A stretch of 64,000 nt of DNA, taken from Ustilago trichophora. Its lineage: Eukaryota > Basidiomycota > Ustilaginomycetes > Ustilaginales > Ustilaginaceae. The translations under genes and the position numbers were made by a program. The stretch's first letter is position 1; the number at the start of each line of letters is the position of its first letter. The stretch is taken from contig OOIN01000004.1 in NCBI GenBank assembly GCA_900323505.1, positions 434,001-498,000 of the forward strand, written 5' to 3'. Under the pieces are notes generated by a model that was given only the letters and a program-made list of their open reading frames with translations, did not search any database and had not been told where the DNA came from. Below are positions 19,513-31,605 of the stretch, piece after piece.

Positions 19513-20364
19513 ATGAGCGGCTATTCTGGCAACACTTCCTCCTCAACAGGAGCGGCGTCCACATCCGACGACCCCTACGCGCCGTTCTACTACTGGGATG
19601 CCAGTGCCAACAACTGGGCTTTTGACTACAACTCGTACTACGCCACGTATGGCTACCCAGCCGACTATTATGCAGCATCTGGTGGCGAAGCCACATCTTC
19701 AGCAGCTGGATATGCTGACCCGAGTGCGGCAGCGAATCCGTACTATTTCGCTAATCAAAATGCAGCTCAGCCTCCCCAATCTTCTAATGAGGCGTTTGTC
19801 GACCCTTTTGCCCCCGCCTCTTCCAGCACGTCGTCTGCAGCAAAGGAAAACACCCGATACGACGAGCAAGGTCGTATCATTCCAGGAAAACTACGCAAAG
19901 GCGAAACCCGACCCACCGTCCTCCGTCGAGCCGCTGGCAAAATATGGGAAGATCAAACGCTCCTGGAATGGGATCCCTCTCACAAACGCCTCTTCGTCGG
20001 AGACCTCGGCAATGATGTCTCTGATGAAACACTCAGCGCTGCCTTTGACAAATACCCGTCATTCTCAAAAGCCAGAGTCGTCCGAAAAAAGGATGGAAAG
20101 GGGAAAGGATACGGATTTGTAGCCTTTGCGGACCCAGAAGACTTTTTAAAAGCCTGGAAGGAGGTCGATGGCAAATATATCGGTAGTAGGCCATGTAGAT
20201 TAAAGAAGGCTGCTGATGTGGTCAATCCGGTACAGATCGGCGCTAGGAAGGATAGATTGTTGGCCATCAGTGCAAAGGAAGATAGGAAGTGTTACAAGCA
20301 GAAGATGGGTGGAGCTGTCGGCAAGAGTTTGAGGAGGGTTGGAGGTAGCTCATACGCCAAGTAA
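19513..20364 (+). CDS. RBM42-like RRM protein
   Basis: A 283-residue protein. The N-terminal half is Tyr/Ser/Ala-rich (YYW, NSYYATYGYP) and disordered. The single RRM (about residues 157-235) begins KRLFVGDLGNDVSDETL, continues YPSFSKARVV and GKGKGYGFVAF, and ends GKYIGSRPCRLKKA, which is the characteristic RBM42 RRM rather than a generic one. A short basic helix follows with the usual C-terminal position. In animals RBM42 is a component of the U4/U6.U5 tri-snRNP / B complex and binds hnRNP K; a splicing role in this fungus is inferred. The ATG is 289 bp from the preferred CTNNBL1 start on the other strand. Confidence 0.9.
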   Translation: MSGYSGNTSSSTGAASTSDDPYAPFYYWDASANNWAFDYNSYYATYGYPADYYAASGGEATSSAAGYADPSAAANPYYFANQNAAQPPQSSNEAFVDPFAPASSSTSSAAKENTRYDEQGRIIPGKLRKGETRPTVLRRAAGKIWEDQTLLEWDPSHKRLFVGDLGNDVSDETLSAAFDKYPSFSKARVVRKKDGKGKGYGFVAFADPEDFLKAWKEVDGKYIGSRPCRLKKAADVVNPVQIGARKDRLLAISAKEDRKCYKQKMGGAVGKSLRRVGGSSYAK

Positions 20365-20584
20365 AAAGTCGACACTCAAACTTGACAGCATTCGGAATCT
20401 ATTCAATACCATAACGGAGGATCACTTCAAATAGCATGACAAGAGACAGACAGCATGATGAGAGTTTCTCAAATGAGTGTTCGTGGATTATTGAGTCCTA
20501 CAGTACAACAACGACAGGTCTACGATGAGCGATTCCAACACAGAAGAGAGAGCGTGTGTACGTGTGTGCGAGCGTACGTTGTGC

Positions 20585-20667
<83 letters not shown>

Positions 20668-20687
20668 AAGCACAATCATCTGTGCGT
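20365..20687. other. Convergent intergenic region with long GT repeat
   Basis: A 323-bp spacer between the RBM42 stop and the stop of the giant MDR gene. It contains one TACAGTA (20499-20505) and a long GT microsatellite. No gene was seen. Confidence 0.65.
20589..20665 (+). repeat. (GT)38 microsatellite
   Basis: An uninterrupted 77-nt GT tract in the convergent spacer, the longest simple repeat in the window. Alternating purine-pyrimidine sequence of this length can adopt Z-DNA and is expected to vary in length between strains. Confidence 0.95.
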
Positions 20688-23600
20688 TCAAGAAACCCTG
20701 ACGACAATCGCACCAGGTTCATCGTTGACGTTCCTCGTCGTAGGATCGAAGGCCCTTGGAGCATCTGCGAATGGCAGGACACTCCTCAACCGTGGACAAA
20801 TATCACCAGCTTCGGCGGCCCTCTTGACCGCCTCCAGTGCTTCTTTACAATCCTCACCAGTATCGACCCCGACCCATTCGTAGCCAATGTTTTTCTTGTC
20901 CTTCTTGAAGAAAGCTCTTCGGAGACTGCGGAAGTGCGACTTGAGGTTCGGGTTGGCCGTGCCATGTTCGTCGCCAAAGCAGGTACAGTATTGACCGTCA
21001 AAGGCGAGAATTCTTCGGGAGGCATCGTAGATCTTTCTACCACCCACCGTGTCCACGATGAGATCAAACGAGGATTCGTGAAGCGAGTTGATCGCCCACA
21101 ACGGTTCCCCAATTACCACCTCATGCGCTCCATTCGCCTGACAAACAGCCACACCGTCCGAAACACTAGGTGGACACTGGGCAACGATCACCAACCCCAA
21201 TCCAACACTTTCTTGCATCGTCAACAGTCCCACACCATCGTGCGCGTTGAGGATCAACACTCGTGCTCCCCGTTGCAGCTGACGACAGTGGTTTTGCACC
21301 AACTGATGGGCCATGACTCCGGCAGAGGGCAGCGCAGCAATCTGTTCCGTCGTCAAACAGTCACTAGGAGCATGGCAGATACGGGTGTGGTCAACAACCA
21401 TGAACTCAGCCAAGGCGCCCGATTTGCGGCTGTCTTGAAGACCAAAGACGACATCACCCTTGCGCATCTTCTTGACCTCGTAGCCACACTCGACGATGCG
21501 TCCGCAGAAACTTCGACCGGGGACAAAACCGAACGCGCTGTCGCCGCGAACTTTCTCCCGCAGAAGAAGCTTGTCCGTCTCGTCGATTGCTACGGCGATG
21601 ACTTGGACTAGGACTTGATGCGAGCCGATCTTGCGAGGGGGTGGAGTGTGGGCCGTGATAGAGAGCGTAGTGAGCGACAAATCGTCTTGAAGGTGTTCAG
21701 GCAGGTCGGACGAGGCTCGACGGTCGCCATTGAGATCGACAGACTTTTTGCGCTTCACGACGGACTTGCTCTTGCCGGCAAAGGCGCCACTGGTGACAGC
21801 TACCGTTTGCATGGTGGTGCGATTGTTGAGCAGGTCGTCGACGTTGGTGCTGAATCGCTTGGGGTCTTTGTTTGGACGGTAGCTGGTGGGGACCGTGGGC
21901 ATCGAGGTGGGGATCGTGCTCGCCAGGCTGAGTGCTGATTGAGAAGCGGAGGGAGAGGAGCTGCTGACCGACTCTGCGCGGCCTACGACCGAGGGTGGGC
22001 TAAGAGACTCTGCCATCGATTCGGTAACCGCAGGCAGCTCGTCGACTGACATGCGAGAGCGAGCGATAGGCGGGTGCAGGTACTGGTTGGTCGAAGCGCC
22101 CAAAGGAGCATTGCGAACCACAGCAGGCGAGCTGACAGCGCTGATGACCGAGCTACCGCGTGAAACAGTCGACGCAGGCAGAGGCGGGTAGGGTTGCGGC
22201 GAAACCGGGCGCGAAGGGTAGGGCGACAAGCCGGCAACTTCCTCCGTCTCTGGCACCTGACTCTCCCACTCGTTGATGGCCGACATGAGCGAGTGGCGAT
22301 TGCCCGTTTGCGCCAATGTTGGTACAGCCGGGCTGGGCGACAAAGCACGCATCTTCTTGGCGTAGGGCGACAAGTCGTGGTGGTTGACGTATGAGTATTC
22401 GGGACGTGGGCTGCTGCGGTACGAGTTCGAGTGGACGCTTGACGAGACGTGAGAGGCCACGGATCGACCTGACTGGCTAGGCACTGCGCTGGGCGCAGGT
22501 GAGACCGAGCGGCTGTCCCAACCTTGCTCTGATGAAGCAACGCTGTAGGCGTGCAAACGAGAGGAAGAGCTCGAGACCGATCCAGCTCCCTGGTAGCCGA
22601 CTGGGATCTGGGGCACGGGAGGTGCATCGGCCATGATTCTTGTCATCGAGGCCGACTGTGGGAAAGGAGCCGACGAGACGCTTGAACGCTTCGATTTGGG
22701 ACTAGGCGAGGAAGTGGCGCGCACTGGACGAGGTGGTGATTCCAACACCGAGCCCGGAGCATGCGCAACGATTTGACCGATAACAGGCGCGGCAGGCATT
22801 GATGGGGCAGCTGCAGCAGGCACGGAAGCGGGTGCGGGTGTAGGCGCGGGTGCCACGTGAGACTTCTTGTCCTGGCCATGGCTGCTCATGCGGCGCAACT
22901 GCGAAGAGTCGATCGTCGTCGCAACAAGACCGGGTGGCAGGCTGAGACCTTTGCCCTTGTACTCCTGCCAGATGCCCTTTCTGGCGGGAGCCATCGACTT
23001 GGAGCGTGAGAGGCTGTCACTAGAGGCATTGGGCATGGAGTCCGCTCGAACTGCCGTGCGCTGGCTCGACGACCTAGACATGAGAGGCGGGCGCTGCGGG
23101 GTCACGTCGTCTACGTGCTCGGCGATGGTCGGTGTGCCTGGAACTTGCGAGCCGGTGTAAGAGTTACGTGACTCAAATGCAGGCGGAGTGGGAGGAATGA
23201 GGTTGATTCCAACGCCTGGCACGACTTGTGGCTTGCCGATCGGGGTGCGGTCTTCCTGAGCAACGGACATGACATCCTCCACGGCTGGCGGTGGTGGCAA
23301 CGGAAGCTTCTTCTCGGAGACGCTCAAAGCGGATGGGATGGCGGGTGGCAGCTCCGGTGTCGCGACCTCGGTCACAACTGCTTTCTCGGCGTCCAGCTGC
23401 TTGACTGCGGCTGCAGCTTCGTTCTCGGGAGACGTGAGAGCGGTGCTGACTAGACTAGCTTCAGACGAGGTCGGGACGCTGCCAGCCTCTTCGACGATCT
23501 CCTCTCGTACAGGAACTGAGAGTGAAGTGCTGGGAGCGGGAATTGCGACATTGCTATCAGCCTGGCTCTCATTGACGTGAGCGATGGCCTCCTCGGCGAC

Positions 23601-26345
23601 TGGAGCGGATTCAGCGGCCGGAGCAGCTTCAGGAACAGCAGGCAGCTCAGTGAGTTCGGCACCTGGAGCAGCAGCCTGACGTGACTCTAGCTGGGGAAGC
23701 TCGAACGAGCCAAAGCCATCCATGGCCTTCATCTGCTCAGAGAGCTTTCGTTGATGTTCCGGACGTGCGTCTGGAGCAACGACGCCTTCCTGCTGAGCTA
23801 CAGCTGCGTTTCTAAACTCCGTAGGATACACCGGGATAGCAGAGTCGGCCAGAGCTTTGAGGTCGTGAGCAGTGTGGAATTTCTCTGGCGACACTGTGGC
23901 GCTCTGAATGTTGGCCATGCTCTGAAGAGGCGTGGCGAACTGGTTGACGGTCTCAGACGGCACCATTGCACTTGGAGCGCTTGCTGCCTCTGACGAGACA
24001 GAAGGCACACTGGTGGCGTCGTCGAGCACCCGTTGCTTCCCAAGAGCCTTGGCGGAAGGAGAACCTGGTACAGATGCGCTTGGGGAGGCGGCCGCCGGCA
24101 CATGAGCCGAATCGCTGCTCGAGTGGCGTCCGATGGAGTCGACAAGGGATGAGCGATCGCTCTTGTTGGACGTGGAACCAATCGAGTCGACCGAGACCTT
24201 GCGGCTGTGCTTGCTCTTGTCTTTCTTATCTTTCTTTTCCTTCTCCCTCTTCTCCTTCTTCTCCTTGCCTGGAGAGCGGAAGTTGATGCCGAAGAGCGTA
24301 TCAGCGAGCGATCGACTGGGCTTGGGCTTCATGGCAGATTTTGCAGGGGCGGGCTTGTCCTTGCTCGAGACCATACCGGATGATGCCTTGTTGGGTGTGA
24401 CTTGGGCGCCGGTAGCCGAGCCTGCACTCTGGAAGCTGGACTGGGAAAGCGACATGGGCAAAGTGCTGCGAGTATCCTCGACAGGTCCCTGTGGCTTCTG
24501 AGCATCAAGCCTGCCTTCGGAGATGGCCAGGCCACCCATCTCGTTGGGTCGCTTCGACTTGGGACGGGGTCGGTCGAGTACAGACACTTTTGGCTGATCC
24601 GGACTGAGCCCGCCGGAGGCAACGACGGTATCGCTGGGAGTAGACTTGGACCAGGAAGAGGCGATGATGGTGTCATCGCCTGTCTCCTCGGGCGCTTGCT
24701 TCTCTGTGGAAGGGTTGTCGTTGCCCTGCGCTTGATTCAGCAACCACACAGCAGCAAAGCTGGGGGCAAGGCCAGTATCGGCACTGTTGCGCCTCTTGCC
24801 TTCAGTGCCGTTGGAAGCAGCATCCGCACGCTTCTGTCGCACTTCGTTGATGGCCTCCTGCGCCTCGGCTTCGATGTTGCTGTTCTTAGCAACAGGAACG
24901 TCGCGCGTCGGCTGAACAGAAGAAGAAGCAGGCTCTGCGACTTCACGGCTAAGCTTGTTGACAGTGGTATCCGAGTAGCTGAAGCGGTCGAACTTGTCGA
25001 GTATGCCAGAGAGAGAGGGGCCGAAGAAGTCTTCGCCGACATTCATCCTGCGAAGACGATCCTGTTCAGCTAGCGCTTTAGCCCTGAGCTCGGCATCATC
25101 GTCGGAGAGCTCGGCGCCTGAATCCGAGTCGTCATCACCGAGGCGGCGCATAGACGAGCCGGATCGTCGCATGATGCCACTAACGGCAAACGAGGTGCCG
25201 AGACTGATGTCGCTGAGGCGGCGGGGCAACGTACCAGGTCTTGACGATCGACTTGTACGAACGCTTGGTCGTTGTGAGGGGGCAATCGAAGCATTGTCGG
25301 CGACTATGCTCTCGTCCGAGGGCTTTGTGCGGATTCGCACTTGGGCGATGGACGCCACTGCCGATGCTTCATCGTCATCTTCTGTCTCTTCTGAGTTGAC
25401 TCTGGCGGTAGGCGTGCTTCGGCCGCTTGTAGCAGATTGATAGTCGCTCACCTCGGATGCTCGAGAGACGAGCTGGGGTCTTTCGGCTGCCACAGCTAGC
25501 TGGGATGCGGCCTGCGCCTGTTCAAGAGCAGGCTCAGCTGTTGGGACCACAACCTGGGCAACTGGGGCGTCCGGCACTTCGCGCGTGGGGGGCTCGGGCA
25601 TGTCGGTCGAGACCACAGTCTGCGTCACAGTCTTTGAGACTGGCGCCTGCTGCACCTCAGTAGGCTCCGTCACGTGAATCTGCACTCCAGAGGGAGCGAT
25701 CGCAATCACATCGTCTTGGCTGTCGTCCTGTCGACTCGCTGCAGAGGCTTGTCGTTGATGCAAACGAGCTTCGAAGTCGTCGTAATTGCGACTGGGACCC
25801 TTGCCTTTGATGGAGGCGTGCGATCGCATCTCGTGGTGATAGTTGTGTCCAATGCTAGAGCTCTCCTCTTCCTCCTCTGCGACCACATCCAAGGTAGGAT
25901 GACCGCCACCGACAAGGCCTTCGTCGGAAGACGCGTCAGACTCTTCAGACTCTTCGGGAGTGTTCTCTTCGGGGGTCGACTGTTCGTCTGGTGATTCTTC
26001 CTCTTCGATACGATCGGCAAGGTATTGAGCTGTGGTGGGAGGTGCGATTGGAGCCGTCAAAGTCTCAGCAGATACTTGTGCGGCAGGCTGAGGCACAGCT
26101 GTAGTTGGCAGAGGCGGCGTAGGAGCAACGAATCCCGGCTGCACGGGTGATTCGACAACCGAGCGCGGTGCTGGCACTGCAACTGGAGCATAAGTCTGCG
26201 CTGGTGGGCTTTGAGGGATCGGCGGTGAGGCAGGCGAGGCCACTGCGTTGGGCTCAGGAACGATCTGTTGTGGTGGTAATGCGGGGACGGCCTCGACGGA
26301 CTGGTAAGACACAGCTTGAGGATGCACGTATTGCTGCTGTTGTAG

Positions 26346-26378
<33 letters not shown>

Positions 26379-27671
26379 TGGGGCATGGATGATCGGAACA
26401 GGTGCTGCTGATTGCGGCACGATGACAGGCGCTGGCGCACCTGCTCCGTACATGACTGCGGATGCTTGCAAAGACATGGAGGTGGGATACTGGGCCACGT
26501 TGATCGACGAGCTCGATCCGACAGGCGAGTAGGTGGGAGAGATGGGTGCAACTACGTGACCGGGTTGCAAGTGGACAGCCGCAAGCTGTGGTTCAGACAG
26601 CGGCGAAATGGGTGTTGGTGGCATCTCGCCAATCACTTGAGAGGCAGCGCGTGCCAAAAGGTCTTGCTGCACTACGCCTGGATCTCGTTGAACCTGCTGG
26701 TATTGTGCATCCTGTTCGAGCTCCTTCTTGACGCGGTTGGCGACCATGCTGCTGCGCTTCTCTGAGGTGCGAGGAGGCTTGGGAGCCAAAGTGGGCATGG
26801 TCTCCCACATTTTAGCGACTTCTGTGCCGGACATGGATTTGACGAACGAGTTCCAATCCGATGAACCAGAGGCAGCGACGCGCTTTTGGCTGCGAGCACG
26901 ACCCATGGAAGCGGCTGGACTGACAGGACGAGTGGGATCGTCATTGGCTGTGACCATGCTGCCTGAACGAGTCATGGAAGAACTCGAAGTCTGACGCATG
27001 AGATTGGGCTGCTGCTGACCCAAGGGGGCAACGCCCGAGTGTCGTCTCATGGAAGACATGGAACTCTTGTTGACCAGCTGAGGAAGGGGAGGCGGAGCAG
27101 TCTGAGAAGAGTATCGTATTCTGCTCGAGGTGGGACCACCATAGTCGCTTCTTGCTCCACGAGGAGCCGCCGAGCCTTTGATTGAGTCCGAGATGCGGGG
27201 AAAACCTGGTGGGCCTGCAGCTTCAGGCTCGGAGAATACGCTGCCGGCAATGCTTGGAGGTCGAGAATATTGTTTGCGAGTGAGGCTGCCGCCTTCCCAC
27301 CAGCGACCTTTTCTGGGACTGGCACTGACATCGGTGGGAGCAATGCTGCTGGCACCATCGTAATAGACGCTGCCACCAGATATGGAAGGTTTGCGGCTCT
27401 TTTTGCGGAAGACGCTGAAGCGACTTGTGTTGCTCTTTCCCGACATGACCGAAGGGGCTTGACTATAGACTCCTCCGCCATGTGCAAGCGAGCCGGGCCC
27501 GGCGCCCTTGAACATGTTGCCTGCCAGGATCGAGTCGGGTCTGTTGGGCGCATTTGGCAGATCGGAGGGTGGCTGGAAGTGGCCATTTCTGGAAGGTTTG
27601 TTAGCGACCGGCTCGGTATACCTCTGAGAAGGCCGGTTGAGGATGGTGTCCATGAAGCTGTGCTTGGTCAT
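20688..27671 (-). CDS. Giant 2327-residue protein: long disordered region plus C-terminal MDR/quinone-oxidoreductase domain
   Basis: One ORF without introns. About 1,990 N-terminal residues are disordered, rich in Ser, Pro, Ala and acidic residues; they include a Gln tract (residues about 430-448, 26332-26380), an Asp/Glu-rich block near 600, and a Lys/Glu run near residues 1130-1155. The last 328 residues (about 2000-2327, DNA 20691-21674) form an MDR fold: GROES-like start HQVLVQVIAVAIDETD, then VPGRSFCGRIVECG, a GDVVFGLQ segment, GALAEFMVVD, and the nucleotide-binding NAHDGVG (AAxGGVG-like). No structural or catalytic zinc cysteine cluster is seen, so it resembles the zinc-free quinone oxidoreductase/Ast1 branch. 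Function is unknown; the layout suggests a scaffold-like protein with a dinucleotide-binding head. Start at 27671 is the first ATG. Confidence 0.85.
26332..26380 (-). repeat. CAG-type trinucleotide repeat coding polyglutamine
   Basis: Eleven consecutive Gln codons, one Leu and four more Gln (residues about 430-448 of the giant MDR protein), encoded mostly by CAG on the minus strand; prone to length change. Confidence 0.85.
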
Positions 27672-30600
27672 TGTGTCAACTTTGGCTGTCTCTGCGCCAG
27701 CCGTTCGGAGAAGTTGAAAGACAGCGGATTAAAGCGCAATGTGGGTTATTGGCGCCTGCAGGCGAAGCGAATTCCGAGGCGCAAAAGGCTCTCGTACCAA
27801 AACAGATGCGTATGTTTGGTGCAGTCACGAGACGCAGCGCATGGGTAGGTAGTAGCTTGAGCGAACGAGTTGGTCGTCGAGAAAGCTGCGAGGATCGCAA
27901 ACAAAGACTGTCGGCAGTCTGGATAGAGGTGGAGAACGACAGGATGTTGTGGCTACCAAGGCGAGATGGTGCTGAAGATGGTGCTATGACGTTGTGTCCG
28001 AGTGCAAGCGTCCGTGAATGAGCTGGAGGGAGATGGTGGACGGTGTGGACCTGATGCAGGAATTTTGCGCTTGATGAAGGGGGAGAGGGAGGGGAAACAC
28101 CGAGACGAAAGGTGTCGTAATAGCTCGTACAGCCGACGAGGGTCTGATGTTGATCGGTGCTAGATGGTGAGATGATGGAGCGAAGGGGGGTATCGTGGTA
28201 TCCGTGACTTGAGTTGGCAGAGAGAGGGGAAGGATACGGGACCGAAAGAAGGAGCAAGGAAGCCAAAGGGAGTGAAGAGCGAGCAAGCGAACGAGCGAGC
28301 GAACGAGGTCGAGGATGGAGAGCTTCCAAGGGCCGGTCAAAAGGAGGGTGTGTGGGTCAGCAATCTTGGAATGAGTGAAGGTGACGAGAAGTGACAGGAT
28401 GAACGGATCGAGCTGATCTGCGTGGTGCTTTTCTGGTGCTCCACTCTGTGGTGTGTCTGTGATGTGATGCGAAATTCGCGAATTTGATGTGTTTGAAGCA
28501 TCGAATGAATTCCAGGCAGCAGCCAAGCACTTGCAGCACGGCGCTAGCCAAGGGAAAAAGAGACGGGCGCAAAAACACACACACAAAATTAGCTTTTCAG
28601 AGAAAAGCCCGGTAGAGCTGCTCAATTTTGCAACTCAGCCAAGCAATCATGCAGCTTGGATGTCATGAACCACACAGGGCATCAGCCCAGTCAAAGCTTG
28701 TGCTGCTGCAGTCGCTTGTACGGTAAGCTTCATCGAGCCAAAAAAGCAGGCACCGAGCTCTGTCGATAACTGTGTCGGACTGACGGTTCCACCGATGCAA
28801 CGGTGCCTGTTCCTCACGCTCGTTCTTTTTGAATCGATGGGCAAAGAGAATCATGAGCTTTGCTTGCCTTTTACGCCCTCTCTCTTTGTGTCTGTTGGTG
28901 CCAAAGACCGAAATTGACTGCCCGACGGTCCGCCCGCAGAGAGAGTTCTCACTTTCATCCCATCACAGCCTCTGTTCAGTCCTGCTTCTCGAACTGAACC
29001 AGACTCACCAATGCCAAGCCAAACAGAACCGACTCGAGCTCCGCCTGGTGCTGAACTGCATCAGCAGTAAAGGCCTGGCACGTGCATCGTTGCACAGCTC
29101 ACCACGTCCAACTGTAACTTATCTTGTGTAGTTTCTGGCCATTCACCGCTGCGTTCAAGGCGGGGCAAACTCTTTTGTGAGAGGTCGCCATCCTTAGCAG
29201 GCTAGCTTGACAAGCATCAGGGAATGGAAAGCAAAAGGAATAAAGGAAACAGTCGGTTGCATCGCCGACGGAGCGTTGTACTGCCCGGCTGCCTGTTCCA
29301 CACATACAGCGCGCGCCTTGGAGCTTGCAGCCAAACTATTTTTGGAGTCTCCATTTCCTCGTTACAAGCGAGGCCCAGCAAGGGCCCAATCCAAAGACCC
29401 TCGATCTTGGCTGCCTTGCTCAACCATACCTCGACCCTGACTTTTTCTGCACTAACAGAGATAAGTTGGTCAAGGTGTACGGATGGCAAGAGTACGACTG
29501 CTGACTTACTATGTCTTTGAGTATCCAGTAAGCAGCTGAGAGTCTTGAGCTGGAGAGAAAAAGAGACCGGACTTGGCTTCAAGCAGAGTCGGGACGCGAG
29601 ACTCGTACAGCGAGTGGTGCACGTTTCATGCACCGTGTGCTGCAACATTCCGGCAATGATCAACCATCAGCCATGCTCAAAGCCTAGCTAATCTGCTTGC
29701 GGACTGCGAATGAGCTCAGTCCCAACAAGGCAACAAGGCAGGAAGAGAGATCCACTTTGTGCACTTTGCAGATCAAAGAGATTACGCTCGATGGTAAGGG
29801 AAAGGCTACTCTATCGACCATGAGATTGCTGTAGCTCGCTCACTGCCCACACCTCGTCAGCTCTTCTCCTCTGTTGTCGCATTTGAAATTTGAGATAATT
29901 TTCTCAAAATTATACTCCAATTGTCGCCGGTGGTCAAGAGAGAAGGCGTGAGAGAGTGCTCTTGCGCTGTTCTTCTCACATTTGCGATGCGCTCACTCTG
30001 CATGAGTTTGCAGTCGGAAGTCAGCCCTGGCACAGTCTCTCCGCTGCTGCCCCCAATTTTGTACAGTAATTTGGGATGCTCCAGTCTCGGAATCCGTACC
30101 TGAAACGAAACAAAATCGACTTGACCCTTACGGTCCCTTCTTGATCCGCTGCTCATTCCCTCTACGGAACGCCAGAATAGTCACCCTTAAATTCATGGCA
30201 CGAGGCGCTTCAGCAGAACAATAGCAAGCAAGCGTTCACAACGCACGCGCCTATCATCACTTTCAAGACAGCCAAGGGCAGAGCCGATCCCATTCACTGA
30301 TCCAAATCGATTGACTGTGAGAATCTTCCGACATGGCCGATGTCAAAGTGCGGCTTAGCGGAAGCTTCGGTTGCAAGCCACACACGGCAACAAGTCAGAT
30401 TTGGCATCGGGTATCATGCTTCCATCCTCGGAATCTGTCAACCATGCCATTAGCAAACGATTCATCAGGCACAATTAAGCTGAGTGTCTATCTTTGGCAT
30501 AATGAAGCAGGATGCTAGGTCTCCTTGTCGGTCCGTTGCCGTCGGATAGAACTGCCGTCAGCGTCTTGCAGCTGAATGTCGTGGCGCAAGCTTAAGCATG

Positions 30601-31605
30601 GTCGAAGCAAGCAGGAAGTCATGAAAAAAGCAAGAAAAAAAAGAAAAAGAAAAAAAAAAAAAAAAAAAAAAAAAAAGACCAAAAAAAAGGCAAAAATTGA
30701 GGTCCAGAAATTCCGACCGCTCTTCAATACAGATTGACAGCTACAAGACTCAAGCTGCCGTGATGTGCACTACTCGACGTGACTCTAGGCGGAATCAACC
30801 TTGTTGTATTGCAGCGACAAAGCAACTGTCTCGCCATACCCTTCCCTCGATAATTGAAGAGGCAGGGCATGGTTATGAGGGTCGAGGCGCTCCCACAGCA
30901 GTCGCAAGCTACTGTATAATCTTTTGAGAGACACGGGCTTGACGACGATTGTTCGACCAAGTTAGCTAATTGAAATTTTGCCTTTAACGACGATGATACT
31001 TTGATCAGCTTAAAGTCACCTAGTGTTCCTGAATCTACTGCATCACGAGAGTCATTAGTTAGCTCGAAAGAACAAAAGAGCCCTGTTCACGGCGATGAGA
31101 ATTATGACAGCTCGCTTGGTGCCCAATATCGGACCATGTGCCCATGTCCTAATCGCAATGTGCACGAAGAAAGATTCATACAACTTCCAGAAAAGTGTCT
31201 GCAAAGTGTCTGCAAATCGGCATCGGGACAAAGGGCCTCTCTAGCCCACCAGAAGTAGGCGTGTCTAAGCACGTTCAACTCAGCAGCTCAGCACAATAGC
31301 GTGATTGTCGCCACGTATCTCTACGCCCACAGTCTCGCTTCAGCTCGGACCTCCTCTGAAATTGCACACACCTGCCAATCTCCTCATCAGTATCGCTAGT
31401 CTCTATGGTCTTTCAGCAACTCTGCAGCACAGCACCGCGCACCAGTCCTGCTGGATTCGTTGACCCGCCCACTACATACTGTAGCTGAGCGAACTCTTAA
31501 AAGGCGGACTATGCAAGCAAAGGTCGTCTTCTGATTCGGCCACCCTCTTTCCTCCGTTCCCTCTCAATCTTCATTCCATCCTTGCCCCTCTCCACCAGCT
31601 TCGTC
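27672..31605. other. 3.9-kb divergent intergenic region
   Basis: The longest gene-free stretch, between the divergent starts of the giant MDR gene and the Pol X gene. The first kilobase is purine-rich on the plus strand, so pyrimidine-rich for the MDR transcript (a probable long 5' leader), with a GCGAGCGAAC-type repeat near 28280-28310. The middle holds only short ORFs without recognisable protein. TACAGTA/TACTGTA occurs at 30062, 30910 and 31477, and an A27 tract at 30650-30676. C-rich sequence near 31540-31600 leads into the Pol X ATG. No tRNA or repeat element was recognised. Confidence 0.6.
30650..30676 (+). repeat. A27 homopolymer within A-rich tract
   Basis: An uninterrupted run of 27 A, preceded by interrupted A-rich sequence from 30623. 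No ORF or target-site duplication next to it suggests a retroposon tail. Confidence 0.9.

Noticed and set aside
30620..30680. A27 tract as a possible retroposon tail
   Set aside because: No upstream reverse-transcriptase or SINE-like sequence and no flanking target-site duplication was seen; same for A26 at 44808.
31582..31605. N-terminal extension of the Pol X frame by 8 residues
   Set aside because: It would start at TTG; the first ATG is at 31606. The same reasoning moves the starts of the hydrolase (to 15506) and the 840-residue orphan (to 41822).
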